Notes: generated from the letters alone by a model not told the origin. Positions 18,938-28,682 are shown, counted from the first letter of the stretch. The stretch is 64,000 bases of DNA from Streptomyces sp. TLI_235 (GCA_002300355.1 NSGV01000001.1:3844001-3908000); one strand, 5' to 3'. Numbers and translations are program-made.

Positions 18938-19588
18938 ATGGCCTGCGACCTCTGGCTCGTCCCGCTCGTGGACGTCCTCACCTACAGCCCCGAGAACCCC
19001 TTCCGGGACGACCTCGTCCGCTACAACGCGGTGCTGGCCGGCCACGGGCTGCCCGAGGTGCCGGTGCACGGCTACGCGCCGGGCATCACCGGTGAGGTCG
19101 AGCCGATAGCCGCCTTCGACTACGACTCGCTCCACTTCCTGCGCCGCGCCTACCTGTTGGGCGTGACCGGCTTCCAGATCACCCCGGTGGACGCGCTCGG
19201 CGGCGACTACGAGCAGCTGCTGGAGATGTTCGAGTCCACCGCCGAACAGTCGCACCTGGTCTGGCACTTCGACCATGCCGGGGCCTATGTGCCGGTGGAG
19301 TTCCCCGTCCCGCTGGTGGACGACGCGCTGCTGGCGACCGGCGGCCCGCTCGGCTCCTCCTACGGGCTGCTGCGCGAACTGCATGCGGTGGCACCGGTGT
19401 TGGGTATCGATGTGCTCGAACCGCCGTCGCCGACCCGGCCGCTCTCGCCGACCGGGCTGGAGCAGCCCTTCGCCCCGCCGCTGGACGAGGCCCACCACCC
19501 GCTCGCGCGGGAGCGCCACGCCTGGGCCGGCCTCTACGCGGCGGCCACCCGCAGTGTCACCCAGGGCTCGATGATCGTCTTCGCCTGA
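18938..19588 (+). CDS. Conserved actinobacterial protein of unknown function
   Basis: 216 residues, soluble, acidic, no signal peptide or membrane segment. It begins MACDLWLVPLVDVL and contains a predicted alpha/beta mix. I recognise no catalytic motif. The ATG at 18938 has GGAGAGG ~11 nt upstream; an ATG at 18926 directly abuts that site and is less likely. Single gene with a strong terminator behind it. Confidence 0.7.
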   Translation: MACDLWLVPLVDVLTYSPENPFRDDLVRYNAVLAGHGLPEVPVHGYAPGITGEVEPIAAFDYDSLHFLRRAYLLGVTGFQITPVDALGGDYEQLLEMFESTAEQSHLVWHFDHAGAYVPVEFPVPLVDDALLATGGPLGSSYGLLRELHAVAPVLGIDVLEPPSPTRPLSPTGLEQPFAPPLDEAHHPLARERHAWAGLYAAATRSVTQGSMIVFA

Positions 19589-19611
19589 GGGTCCGCCCCG
19601 GGAGACAAATG

Positions 19612-19636
19612 AGGGCGGGCCCGTGGGGCCCGCCCT
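19612..19636. terminator. Hairpin terminator between convergent genes
   Basis: Perfect 11-bp stem (AGGGCGGGCCC at 19612-19622 with 19626-19636) and a GTG loop. It lies between the gene ending at 19588 and the convergent gene ending at 19654. Confidence 0.75.
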
Positions 19637-19653
19637 GCGTTCGCGGTGCGCGG

Positions 19654-20439
19654 TCAGCGCAGCGGGCCCTCCGGCGGGCGCTGGCGCGGCATGGTGGGCC
19701 GGGTGCCGGGCGGCGGCAGTACCCGCACCTGCGCGCCGATCCCGCCCTCGGAGCGGCCGCCCCAGACGCCGGGCGACTGGGTGGGCAGCTGGGTCATCGA
19801 GGCGCGGAACTCCAGCATCCACTCCGAGGTCTCGGTGCGGACCATGTCGGAGACGTCCTCGCAGAACCGCCGCAGCACGCCCAGGCACCGCTCGGCGGCC
19901 TCGCCCGCGGTGCCCTCGGTGGGCCCGAGCACCTCGCGGACGCACTCCGAGGCCCAGTCGAACTGGAAGGCCTCCAGCCGCCGTTGCAGCGCCTGCGCGG
20001 TGGAGACGTCCCGCATCCAGCCGGAGGTGAGGCCGAAGGCGCGGTCGGTCAGCAGGCAGGCCGCGGACAGCGCCAGGCCGACGTAGCCCCAGCCGGCCGA
20101 GCTCTCCAGCGCGCCGGTCAGCCCGACCAGCGGGGCGCTCACCCCGGCCACCCCGGTGACCGCGGCGCAGAAGCGCAGCAGTCGGGCCCAACGGCGCTTC
20201 CAGACACGGTCCTTGCGGTACCAGTCGATCGCCTCCACGGCCCGCTCCTCGGACCAGCGGTAGAGCTCCTCGAGCCGCTCGGCCGGCTCGCCCCAGTCAC
20301 CCAGCGGGAACTGACGAGCACTCAGATCGGTGCGGCGGCGCGTCGGGGTGCGGCCGGCCGCGGCCACCGGGGGCTGGTCCTCCTCGCCGACGTCCTTGCC
20401 CCAGGGGCTCTCCTCGGGTTGCATTTCCGGCTGGCTCAC
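19654..20439 (-). CDS. DUF4231/SLATT-like two-helix membrane protein
   Basis: 261 residues. An N-terminal region and an amphipathic stretch (LEELYRWSEERAVEAIDWY) precede two hydrophobic helices (FCAAVTGVAGVSAPLVGL and WGYVGLALSAACLL) with basic residues before the first. A helical domain and a Pro-rich tail follow. This resembles DUF4231/SLATT proteins, thought to be membrane effectors or sensors; function unproven. GTG 20439 chosen for length; an ATG at 20423 is possible. Divergent from purD. Confidence 0.68.
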   Translation of the reverse strand: MSQPEMQPEESPWGKDVGEEDQPPVAAAGRTPTRRRTDLSARQFPLGDWGEPAERLEELYRWSEERAVEAIDWYRKDRVWKRRWARLLRFCAAVTGVAGVSAPLVGLTGALESSAGWGYVGLALSAACLLTDRAFGLTSGWMRDVSTAQALQRRLEAFQFDWASECVREVLGPTEGTAGEAAERCLGVLRRFCEDVSDMVRTETSEWMLEFRASMTQLPTQSPGVWGGRSEGGIGAQVRVLPPPGTRPTMPRQRPPEGPLR

Positions 20440-20883
20440 CTGTGGGGCTCCCTGTGGCGGGTGACAGTGCAGTCCTGGCTGGACACCAGGCTGACGGTGT
20501 GTCGAACCGACGCATCGTCTGACATGGCTCCGTGCGCGGGGGGTGTGAGCCGCCCATGGTGCCGTGCTCCGGCAGTTCGCCGGTTCTCGTCCATCAGCAC
20601 TTCTTACCCCCAAATGGCTTACCGTGGGGGCGCTTCGGCTGTGATCGTTATTTGAATTCGGGTCCGGAAGCCGAGGTGAGAGGGTTTCGTCGGGCGGCGA
20701 GATTTCACTCTTCCGAGCGAGGCCCGGAGCGCCTCCGGACATGACCGCGGCCCCTTGGCGTCGCACCGGACCACCTCGGATTGGACGATCCTCCAGATCG
20801 GATGCGCCGAAAAGCGGCACCATTGGAGGTTTCGCCACGGGCGGCGGGAGGGCGGAACCGGCCACCGACTACCCTTGCCAAGC
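20440..20883. promoter_or_regulatory. Divergent promoter region before purD
   Basis: 444 bp with no credible gene. Just before the purD GTG a TACCCT at 20870-20875 is spaced (8 nt) for a -10 element of a leaderless transcript, and there is no Shine-Dalgarno before that GTG. No clear -35. I see no purine riboswitch structure. Confidence 0.45.
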
Positions 20884-22125
20884 GTGAAGGTCCTCGTAAT
20901 CGGCGGCGGCGCCCGCGAACACGCCCTGTGCCGCTCACTGTCCCTCGATCCCGCGGTCACCGAGCTGCACTGCGCCCCGGGCAACGCCGGGATCGCGCAG
21001 GTCGCCGCGGTGCACCCGGTCGACCAGCTGGACGGCGCGGCCGTCACCGCCCTGGCCCGCGAGCTCGCCGCCGACCTGGTGGTGGTGGGCCCGGAGGCCC
21101 CGCTGGTGGCCGGCGTCGCCGACCCGCTGCGCGCGGCCGGCATCCCCGTCTTCGGCCCGTCCGCCGAGGCGGCGCAGCTGGAGGGCTCCAAGGCCTTCGC
21201 CAAGGACGTGATGGCCGCCGCCGGCGTGCCGACCGCCCGCTCCTACGTCTGCACCACCGCCGAGGAGGCGGCCGCCGCGCTGGACGCCTTCGGCGCCCCC
21301 TACGTGGTCAAGGACGACGGCCTGGCCGCCGGCAAGGGCGTCGTGGTCACCTCCGACCGCGAGGCCGCGCTGGCCCACGCCGCGGCCTGCGAGCGCGTGG
21401 TGATCGAGGAGTACCTGGACGGCCCCGAGGTCTCGCTCTTCGCGATCACCGACGGCACCACCGTGCTGCCGCTCGTCCCCGCGCAGGACTTCAAGCGCGC
21501 CCTGGACGGCGACGAGGGCCCCAACACCGGCGGCATGGGCGCCTACTCCCCGCTGCCCTGGGCCCCCGAGGGCCTGGTCGACGAGGTGCTCGCCACCGTC
21601 CTCCAGCCGACCGTGGACGAGCTCCGCCGCCGCGGCACCCCCTTCTCCGGCCTGCTCTACGCCGGTCTGGCGCTGACCTCGCGCGGCACCCGGGTGATCG
21701 AGTTCAACGCCCGCTTCGGCGACCCGGAGACCCAGGTCGTGCTGGCCCGGCTGCGCACCCCGCTGGCCGGCGTGCTGCTGGCCGCCGCCGACGGCACCCT
21801 CGGCGGCCTGGAGCCGCTGCGCTGGGACGAGGGCGCCGCCGTGACCGTGGTGCTGGCCTCCGAGGGCTACCCGGCCGCGCCGCGCACCGGCGACCCGATC
21901 GAGGGCCTGGACGAGGTCGGCGACGAGCACACCTACGTGCTGCACGCTGGCACCCGCACGGGGGAGAGCGGCGAGGTGCTCAGCGCCGGCGGCCGCGTGC
22001 TGTCGGTCACCGCGACCGGCGCCGACATCGCCGAGGCGCGCGAGCGCGCCTACCGCGGCATCGCGCGGATCTCGCTCAAGGGCGCGCACCACCGCACCGA
22101 CATCGCGTTGAAGGCCGCGCAGTAG
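20884..22125 (+). CDS. purD: Phosphoribosylamine-glycine ligase
   Basis: 413 residues, full-length GARS: ATP-grasp enzyme joining glycine to phosphoribosylamine in step 2 of purine synthesis. N-terminal [13 protein letters not shown], the [12 protein letters not shown] segment, ATP-grasp core [14 protein letters not shown], and C-terminal [14 protein letters not shown] are all present. GTG start without a ribosome-binding site suggests leaderless translation. Other purine genes follow on the same strand in separate units. Confidence 0.96.
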   Translation: MKVLVIGGGAREHALCRSLSLDPAVTELHCAPGNAGIAQVAAVHPVDQLDGAAVTALARELAADLVVVGPEAPLVAGVADPLRAAGIPVFGPSAEAAQLEGSKAFAKDVMAAAGVPTARSYVCTTAEEAAAALDAFGAPYVVKDDGLAAGKGVVVTSDREAALAHAAACERVVIEEYLDGPEVSLFAITDGTTVLPLVPAQDFKRALDGDEGPNTGGMGAYSPLPWAPEGLVDEVLATVLQPTVDELRRRGTPFSGLLYAGLALTSRGTRVIEFNARFGDPETQVVLARLRTPLAGVLLAAADGTLGGLEPLRWDEGAAVTVVLASEGYPAAPRTGDPIEGLDEVGDEHTYVLHAGTRTGESGEVLSAGGRVLSVTATGADIAEARERAYRGIARISLKGAHHRTDIALKAAQ

Positions 22126-22144
22126 CGCACGCCGTCCGACGGCG

Positions 22145-22196
22145 CCGAGGGCGCTGCCTCCACGGGGGGACACCCCCATGGGCGCAGCGCCCTCGG
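22145..22196 (+). terminator. purD terminator
   Basis: Perfect 13-bp outer stem (CCGAGGGCGCTGC at 22145-22157 with 22184-22196), with an inner GGGGG/CCCCC stem. It starts 20 bp after the purD stop. Confidence 0.82.
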
Positions 22197-22628
22197 CCGT
22201 TTCCCGGGCCCCGCGCCGGCGCGTGGGAGGTTCCCCGAGGCCGGGAATCCAGCCCTTCGGGTGACTCCTCGGGCATCCGGCTGACGCAACCGGGGCTCCG
22301 GTCGTAGGGTGCGCTGAATCGCGCCCGCCCGCGGTGCCGCCACCGCGGCCGCCACCGGGTGGGGCGACGCTCCCGGGGGGATGCTGGGGGCGTCCGGATT
22401 GTCCGCGCCGTCACCAGGACGAGTGGAAAGCGGTGCGATCCGGAACACCCACCTGTACGAGGGCGTCAAAACTGTCAGAAGAGCCATGCAGGATGCACAA
22501 CCGGGGGCGGCTGCCGCCGTGTCCCGGTCGGATACTGATCATTTCGAGTCGCTCGGACGTCCTGGCCGCCGGTCCTTTCGACCAAGGCCGACCGGCGTCC
22601 GACCGCTCCGAAGGGGGTGCCGCGCCGA
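22197..22628. other. Gap upstream of the 22629 gene
   Basis: About 430 bp. Only short open frames occur (one at 22381-22842 runs into the next gene in another frame) and none has family features. It presumably holds the promoter of the next gene. GAAGGGGG near 22608-22616 serves as its ribosome-binding site. Confidence 0.4.
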
Positions 22629-24101
22629 ATGGCCGCTGTCGACGCCGCACGCGCGCATGCCCAGGCCGTGCTGCGAATCCGTGGCTGGGCCCTGGCTGCC
22701 ACCGTTCTCCCCGCCGCCCTGGCCGTCGTGCTGCTGGCGGGCCGCTTCACCGGCCGGATCGGCGCGCCGGGCTCGCCCGACGCCGGGCCGTGGGACGCCG
22801 TCCGCTGGGCGGTGGCCGCCGTCGCCGTCCTGGCCCTGGTGACGGGCTGGCTGGTCCGCCGCTCGCACCGCACGGCCGTGCCGCCGGTCACCCCGGCGGT
22901 CCCGGTCCGCCCCGAGGAGGCTCCGGAGCTCTACCGGCTGCTGGCCGACCTCGCGGAGCGCCTGGAGGTACCCGCGCCCTCCGGGATCGCGCTGACCCCG
23001 GACTGCGACAGCTGGCTGGAGGAGCCGCCCGGCCCGCACCGCCGGGGCGCCCCGCACCCGGCGCCCGTGCTGGTGATCGGCTCGCCCTTCCTGTGGTGGA
23101 TGCGGGCCGGTGAGCTGCGGGCCCTGCTGGCCCCCGTGGTGGCCGGTACGGCCGTCGCCGCCGACACCGACATCGCCGTCGCCCGCCGCTTCGTCCGCAG
23201 CCTGGACGCGGCGCTCGGCGAGCCGCACCGCGGGCCGGCCGCCGTGATCGACCGGATCAACCGCGCCCTGCTCGCCGCCTGCCGCGACCACTCCGCGGAG
23301 CTGGAGCGCTCGGCCGCCGCCTGGGCCTCGCACCAGGCCAGGGCGGTCGACTACGGCATGCGGATCGCCGCGCAGGAGCAGGTCGGCCTCGCCTACGCGG
23401 GCTGGGACCGCCTGCTCACCCGGGTCGCGCTGCCCGCCTGGCGGCTCGGCCGCCACCCGGAGCACCTCAACGCGGGCGTGGTCGCCGCGCTCACCGAGCT
23501 GGCCCGCCGCGACCGGCTCGCCGACGGCTACGAGACGCGGCTCGGCGACCGGCCCGCCTGCGACCTGCTGGAGGAGCCGGGCCGGGTGGACGCCGCCGTC
23601 TCGCTGCTCGCCGCCGAGCTGCTCCACCAGGTGCCGTCCAACGGCTGGCAGCCGCTCGACTGGGAGGCCTACCCGGTCGAGGTCGCCGCCCGCGGCTGGC
23701 GCGAGAAGGCCGCCGTGCTGCAGGCCGCGCTCGACGGCGCCGGCTCCGGCCGCCGGGAGGGGCCGCCGCTCGCGCGGGTGCTCGCCCGGCTCGCCGCCGA
23801 AGGCGGTGACGCACTTGCCGCCGCCCTGGCCGCCCGCTGCGGCCCCGCCGGTCTCGGCCGCAACGCGCGCGACCTGCTCGCGGACCACCTCACCGCGATG
23901 GTCTGCTGCGCGGTGGTGGACGCGGGCGCCGCCGTCCCCGGCCTGGACTGGCTGGACGGCCCCGTCCTGCTGATGGGCGGGGTGCGGCGGGCCGACCTCG
24001 TGGCCGTGGTCGGCCAGGCCGTGGAACTGGGCAAGGACGCACCGCTGCGCGGCTGGTTGGAGACGGCGGGCGTGCGGCTCGCGCGCCCCGTGCGCAGTTG
24101 A
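22629..24101 (+). CDS. Conserved membrane protein of unknown function
   Basis: 490 residues. Two N-terminal hydrophobic helices (LAATVLPAALAVVLLAG and AVAAVAVLALVTGWLV) place the rest in the cytoplasm or outside. The region after them (LYRLLADLAERLEVPAPSGIALTP, VIGSPFLWWMRAGELRALLAPVVAG) has the layout of an M48-type metallopeptidase, but the HExxH motif is absent. I therefore do not call it a peptidase. It is the gene found beside purD in related genomes as far as I recall. A GTG at 22617 is an alternative start. Confidence 0.65.
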   Translation: MAAVDAARAHAQAVLRIRGWALAATVLPAALAVVLLAGRFTGRIGAPGSPDAGPWDAVRWAVAAVAVLALVTGWLVRRSHRTAVPPVTPAVPVRPEEAPELYRLLADLAERLEVPAPSGIALTPDCDSWLEEPPGPHRRGAPHPAPVLVIGSPFLWWMRAGELRALLAPVVAGTAVAADTDIAVARRFVRSLDAALGEPHRGPAAVIDRINRALLAACRDHSAELERSAAAWASHQARAVDYGMRIAAQEQVGLAYAGWDRLLTRVALPAWRLGRHPEHLNAGVVAALTELARRDRLADGYETRLGDRPACDLLEEPGRVDAAVSLLAAELLHQVPSNGWQPLDWEAYPVEVAARGWREKAAVLQAALDGAGSGRREGPPLARVLARLAAEGGDALAAALAARCGPAGLGRNARDLLADHLTAMVCCAVVDAGAAVPGLDWLDGPVLLMGGVRRADLVAVVGQAVELGKDAPLRGWLETAGVRLARPVRS

Positions 24102-24264
24102 TGATGAATCAGGCCTAATCGGGCGTCTTGCCTACCAGTTGCTACGGTTGGGTGACGCAGTGCCAGCAACCTGTGGTGTGCTGGACCGCACGCACATCCG
24201 TGTGGCACATGCCAGTCGCGGAAGGGCGGGCCGAGCCTGACGCCGGTGACCGTGGGAGGGGCGC

Positions 24265-25806
24265 GTGGGGACGGAACTCAACCGCCGCTGGGAGTCCGGC
24301 ACGCTGGCGCACGGCGTGTCCGACCCCTTCGGCCAGGGGCCGCTGCCGTGGCTGCGCAGCCCCGACCAGTACCTCGCCGATGGCGGGGTGCCCTGGTACG
24401 TCAGCGTGGACGCGCCCGGCCAGCAGCCGCTGACCGCGCCCAGGCCCGCACCGCCGGTCAACAGCCCGGCGAACTCCGACGACGTCGACCAGCAGATCAA
24501 GGGCTTCGCCTCGGCCGGTGTGGTCCGGCCGGGCGGCGCGGTGGACTTCCGGGTGACGGTGAACCCGCCCCGCGAGTTCACCGTGGACGTCTACCGGATC
24601 GGCCACTACGGCGGCGACGGCGCCCGCCAGGTCTCCTCCAGCCCGCTGATCTCCGGGCTGTCGCAGGCTCCGCCGCTGGTCGTCGGCCGGACGGTCTCCT
24701 GCCACCACTGGTGGCAGTCCTGGCGGCTGCACATTCCCGCGCACTGGCGTGCCGGGGCGTACGTCGCGGTGCTCACCACCGCCGACAACCGGCACCGCAG
24801 CCACGTCCCCTTCACCGTCCGGGACGCGGACCCGGCGCACCCCGCGGACCTGCTGCTCGTCCTGCCCGACGTGACCTGGCAGGCGTACAACCTCTTCCCG
24901 GAGGACGGGCACACCGGGGCCAGCCTCTACCACGCCTGGGACGGCGAGGGGCGGCTGGTCGGCGAGGCCGAGGCCGCCGTCACCGTCTCCTTCGACCGCC
25001 CGCACGCCGGTGCCGGGCTGCCGCTGCACGTCGGGCACGCCTACGACTTCATCCGCTGGGCCGAGCGGTACGGCTACGACCTCGCCTACGCCACCGCCAC
25101 CGATCTGCACGCCGGGCTGGTCGAGCCGGAGCGGCACCGGGCGATGGTCTTCCCCGGGCACGACGAGTACTGGTCGGAGCCGATGCGGCGGACGGTCGAG
25201 CACGCCCGGGACACCGGCACCTCGCTGGTGTTCCTCTCCGCCAACACCATGTACTGGCGGGTCGACCTCTCCCCGGGGCCGTCCGGCGAGCCGCACCGGT
25301 TGCTCAACTGCCGCAAGCGGCAGAAGGTCCCGGCGGGCAGCCCGGCGGCCGGGCTGCCCGGCACCGCGGGGGCGCTCTGGCGCGAGGCGGGCGAGCCCGA
25401 GCAGGCACTGCTCGGCGTGCAGTACGCCGGCCGGGTGCCCGTGCCCGCCCCCATGATCGCCCGCAACACCGGCCACTGGCTGTGGGCCGGCACCGGCCTG
25501 CAGGACGGCGACCCGCTGCCCGGCCTGGTGGCCGGGGAGGCCGACCACTACCACCCGCGGGCGCCGCTGCCCGACCACACCGACCGGATCCTGCTCGCCC
25601 ACTCCCCGTACCGGGACAGCGCCGGGCGGCTGCGCCACCAGCAGAGCTCCCTGTACCGGGCACCCAGCGGCGCGTACGTCTTCGCGGCGGGCACCTTCGC
25701 CTGGTCGCCCGCGCTGGACCGTCCCGGGCACACCGACGAGCGTGTCCAGCGCGCCACCGCCAACCTGCTCGACCACCTCTGCAAGGAGGCCGGGGTGCGG
25801 GCGTGA
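24265..25806 (+). CDS. N,N-dimethylformamidase large-subunit-like protein
   Basis: 513 residues, soluble. It resembles the C-terminal domain of the DMFase beta subunit: an early beta-sandwich (VDFRVTVNPPREFTVDVYRIGHYGGDGAR), then an alpha/beta region with LLLVLPDVTWQAYN, FPGHDEYWSEPMR and a late AAGTFAWSPALDRPGH. GTG start is preceded by GGGAGGGG. No small subunit is adjacent, so amidase activity on DMF is not supported; many homologues are uncharacterised. It ends 44 bp before purC. Confidence 0.7.
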   Translation: MGTELNRRWESGTLAHGVSDPFGQGPLPWLRSPDQYLADGGVPWYVSVDAPGQQPLTAPRPAPPVNSPANSDDVDQQIKGFASAGVVRPGGAVDFRVTVNPPREFTVDVYRIGHYGGDGARQVSSSPLISGLSQAPPLVVGRTVSCHHWWQSWRLHIPAHWRAGAYVAVLTTADNRHRSHVPFTVRDADPAHPADLLLVLPDVTWQAYNLFPEDGHTGASLYHAWDGEGRLVGEAEAAVTVSFDRPHAGAGLPLHVGHAYDFIRWAERYGYDLAYATATDLHAGLVEPERHRAMVFPGHDEYWSEPMRRTVEHARDTGTSLVFLSANTMYWRVDLSPGPSGEPHRLLNCRKRQKVPAGSPAAGLPGTAGALWREAGEPEQALLGVQYAGRVPVPAPMIARNTGHWLWAGTGLQDGDPLPGLVAGEADHYHPRAPLPDHTDRILLAHSPYRDSAGRLRHQQSSLYRAPSGAYVFAAGTFAWSPALDRPGHTDERVQRATANLLDHLCKEAGVRA

Positions 25807-25849
25807 AAGACTCGGGCCGTCAGCCCCCTTCCCTGAGGACGAGACGACC

Positions 25850-26749
25850 TTGAGCGGATTTGTCACCAAGCCCGAGCCCGTCCAGGTACCCGGCCTGGTC
25901 CACCTGCACACCGGCAAGGTGCGCGACCTGTACCGTGCCGCCAACGGCGACCTGGTGATGGTGGCCAGCGACCGCACCTCCGCCTTCGACTGGGTGCTGC
26001 CCAACGAGATCCCGGACAAGGGCCGCATCCTCGCCCAGCTCTCGCTGTGGTGGTTCGAGCGGATCGCCGACATCGTGCCCAACCACGTCGTCTCCACCGA
26101 GCTGCCGGCCGGAGCCCCCGCGGACTGGAAGGGGCGCACCCTGATCTGCCGCAGCCTGGACATGGTGCCCGTCGAGTGCGTCGCCCGCGGCTACCTGACC
26201 GGCTCCGGCCTCGCCGAGTACCGGGACTCCCGCACCGTCTGTGGCATCGCCCTCCCCGAGGGCCTGGAGGACGGCTCCGAGCTGCCCGCCCCTCTCTACA
26301 CCCCGGCCCTCAAGGCCGAGGTCGGCGAGCACGACGAGAACGTCCCCTACGAGGAGACCGCCCGCCGGCTCGGTGCCGAGCTCGCCGCCACCCTGCGGCA
26401 GACCACGCTGGCCGTGTACTCCCGCGCCCGGGACATCGCCCGCGAGCGGGGCATCATCCTGGCCGACACCAAGTTCGAGTTCGGGCTGCTGGACGGCGAG
26501 CTGGTCATCGGCGACGAGGTGCTGACCCCGGACTCCTCCCGTTTCTGGCCCGCCGACGAGTGGAAGCCCGGCCAGGTGCAGCCCTCCTTCGACAAGCAGA
26601 TCATCCGCAACTGGCTGGCCTCGCCGGAGTCCGGCTGGGACCGCACCGGCGAGGAGCCGCCGCCGGCGCTGCCCGCGGAGATCGTCGAGCGGACCCGCGC
26701 CAAGTACATCGAGGCCTACGAGCGTCTCACCGGCACCTCCTGGGTCTGA
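25850..26749 (+). CDS. purC: Phosphoribosylaminoimidazole-succinocarboxamide synthase
   Basis: 299 residues, full-length SAICAR synthase, which joins aspartate to CAIR. Signatures: HTGKVRDLYR near the N terminus, MVASDRTSAFDWVLPNEIPDKG, RGYLTGSGLAEY and ILADTKFEFGLL. The start is a TTG at 25850 giving (M)SGFVTKPEPV, which matches the usual N terminus; GAGGA lies ~11 nt upstream. Ends at a strong terminator. Confidence 0.95.
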   Translation: MSGFVTKPEPVQVPGLVHLHTGKVRDLYRAANGDLVMVASDRTSAFDWVLPNEIPDKGRILAQLSLWWFERIADIVPNHVVSTELPAGAPADWKGRTLICRSLDMVPVECVARGYLTGSGLAEYRDSRTVCGIALPEGLEDGSELPAPLYTPALKAEVGEHDENVPYEETARRLGAELAATLRQTTLAVYSRARDIARERGIILADTKFEFGLLDGELVIGDEVLTPDSSRFWPADEWKPGQVQPSFDKQIIRNWLASPESGWDRTGEEPPPALPAEIVERTRAKYIEAYERLTGTSWV

Positions 26750-26760
26750 GAGGAGCGCCG

Positions 26761-26816
26761 CCGAGGGGCAGCCACCGGGGTGCGGAACTTCCGCACCGAG
26801 GGTGGCTGCCCCTCGG
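26761..26816. terminator. Bidirectional terminator after purC
   Basis: Perfect 16-bp stem (CCGAGGGGCAGCCACC at 26761-26776 with 26801-26816), with a further inner stem around GGTGCGG/CCGCACC. It lies between convergent purC and the response regulator gene. Confidence 0.88.
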
Positions 26817-26837
26817 CCTTGCCTGCCGGCATCGGGC

Positions 26838-27452
26838 CTAGAGCCAGCCGTGTTCGCGGGCTATCCGGACGGCGGCGTGGCGGTTCTCGGCGCCGAGCTT
26901 GCCGGCGGCGGAGGAGAGGTAGTTGCGGACGGTGCCGGGGGAGAGGGCGGCCCGTTCGGCGATCTCGGCGATCGGGGCGCCGTGGGCGGCCAGCTCCAGG
27001 ACGTCCGTCTCGCGCGGGGTCAGCGGGCTGTCGCCCGCGCTGATGGCGTCGGCGGCGAGTTCCGGGTCGACGTAGCGGCCGCCCGCGACGACCGTGCGGA
27101 TGATCCCGGCGAGGTCGGAGGCGGAGACGGTCTTCGGCAGGAAGCCGCGGACCCCGACCTCCAGCGCGCGCTTGAGGTAGCCGGGCCGCCCGTGCCCGGT
27201 GACGATCATCGTCCGGCAGCCCGGCAGGACGTGCCGCAGTTCGGCGGCGACCTCGATCCCGTCCAGCCCGGGCATCTGCAGGTCGAGGACGGCGACGTCG
27301 GGCCGGTGCGCGCGGGCCATCGCCAGGGCCTCCGGCCCGGACGCGGCCTGGGCGACGACCTGCAGATCGTCCTCCAGCCCGAGCAGCGTGGCGAGGGCCC
27401 CGCGGATGAGGTGCTCGTCGTCGGCGAGCAGGACGCGGACGGGATCGGTCAC
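26838..27452 (-). CDS. NarL-type response regulator (export operon)
   Basis: 204 residues. Receiver with acidic pair LLADDEHL, phospho-Asp in VLDLQMPGLDG, TGHGRPG and Lys in FLPKTVSA. LuxR-type HTH LTPRETDVLELAAHGAPIAEI with ALSPGTVRNYLSSAAGKLG. GTG 27452 is the natural start: CCGTGACC gives the usual GTGA overlap with the end of the kinase gene in its undisturbed frame. In the present sequence the kinase frame runs into it without a stop (see kinase). Last gene of the ABC/kinase/regulator operon. Confidence 0.88.
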   Translation of the reverse strand: MTDPVRVLLADDEHLIRGALATLLGLEDDLQVVAQAASGPEALAMARAHRPDVAVLDLQMPGLDGIEVAAELRHVLPGCRTMIVTGHGRPGYLKRALEVGVRGFLPKTVSASDLAGIIRTVVAGGRYVDPELAADAISAGDSPLTPRETDVLELAAHGAPIAEIAERAALSPGTVRNYLSSAAGKLGAENRHAAVRIAREHGWL

Positions 27453-28682
27453 GGGGCGGCCACCTCCAGGGCCGGAAGGGCGAGGGGGAGTGATGCGGTG
27501 AGTCGGAAGCGGCCGGCGCCGCAGGGCGAGCCCGCCGCCGTGGGCGGCGAGCCGCTCGCGCAGGCCGAGCAGGCCGGTGCCGGGCTGCTCGCGGCCGGCG
27601 GTCCGCTCGGTGACGCCGTCGTTCTCGACCTCCAGCCGGACGTGGCCGCCGTCGAGGCGCAGGGTGACGGTGCAGTGCGCGGCCTCGCTGTGCCGCAGCA
27701 CATTGGTGGTGGCCTCGCGGACCACCCAGCCGAGCACGGACTGGGCGACGGCCGGCAGGGCGGCGGCGTCCGGGCCGAGGTCGATCTCGCACTCGACACC
27801 GGCCGCACGCAGGACCGAGCGTGCCCCGGCGACCTCGGCGGCCAGATCGGCGGTGCGGTAGCCGCGGACCACCTCGCGGACCTCGCGCTGCGACTCCTGG
27901 GCGATCCGCTGGACCTCGACCATCTGGTCGGCGGCCTCCGTCCTGCCGCGGCGGGCGAGCTGCACGGCGAGCTCGCTCTTGAGCGCGATGGTGGTGAGGT
28001 TGCGGCCGAGCACGTCGTGCAGGTCCCGGGAGAAGCGCAGGCGTTCCTCGGCGACGGCGAGCCGGGCTTGGGCCTCGCGGGCGGCGTCGAGTTCCCAGAC
28101 CACGGCGACGATCCAGGCGGAGCCGCGCCAGGTGGCACCGACCATGGCCATCGCGATTCCGGCGCCGACGGCCAGGCCGACCGCGGCGCCGGCCGGCACG
28201 CCGGCCAGCACGGCGACGGGGACGCTGACCGCCAGCCCCGCCAGCCCGAGCGGAGCGGAGGCCTTCACCGGGAGGGCGATGGCCAGCGGGGCGAACCAGA
28301 AGACCAGCAGCCAGGTGGCGGTGGCGACGCCGGCCGGGACGGGCTCCTCGACGGTCGGGTGGCCGGCACCGAGGAAGACCCAGTAGCCCGCCAGCGTGCC
28401 GGCGCTGAAGGCGGCCAGCCAGCCGGTGGGCCGGGCCCGGCGGCCGAGGTAGTGCGCGAGGCCGGTGCGGCAGCAGACGATGAAGAGCGCCGTGGAGGTC
28501 AGGGAGGCGGCGACGACGGCGATGGCGACGGTGCCGGGCAGCTCCTTCTCCTTCTGCCCCGAGAGGGCTCCGCCGAGGAGGAGCGGCTGCAGCAGCCCGG
28601 TCAGGTAGAGGGACCAGCGGATGAAGATCTCGGTGAGCTTCGGTTTGCCCAGGTCCCGCCAGCGCCGCGACGGCTTCGGCAT
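27449..28682 (-). CDS. Sensor histidine kinase (HisKA_3/DesK-like), frame disrupted near its C terminus
   Basis: Five or six membrane helices in the first ~180 residues, then a dimerisation/phosphoacceptor helix RFSRDLHDVLGRNLTTI and ATPase N-box REATTNVLRHS, ending with GTGLLGLRERLAAHGGGLAL. The family's usual ending (GAGRFRLTASLPL) follows in the next frame. It becomes continuous if one base in 27516-27524 is removed, and then stops at TGA 27449-27451, overlapping the regulator start. As given, the kinase frame instead continues through the regulator to 26838 (614 residues). Start ATG 28682 is chosen after GAGAGGGG; GTG 28712 is possible. Sequencing error, real mutation or real fusion cannot be told apart here. 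Confidence 0.75.

Noticed and set aside
24142..26163. 673-residue open frame on the minus strand over the DMFase-like gene and purC
   Set aside because: purC and the DMFase-like gene have clear motifs; this frame has none.
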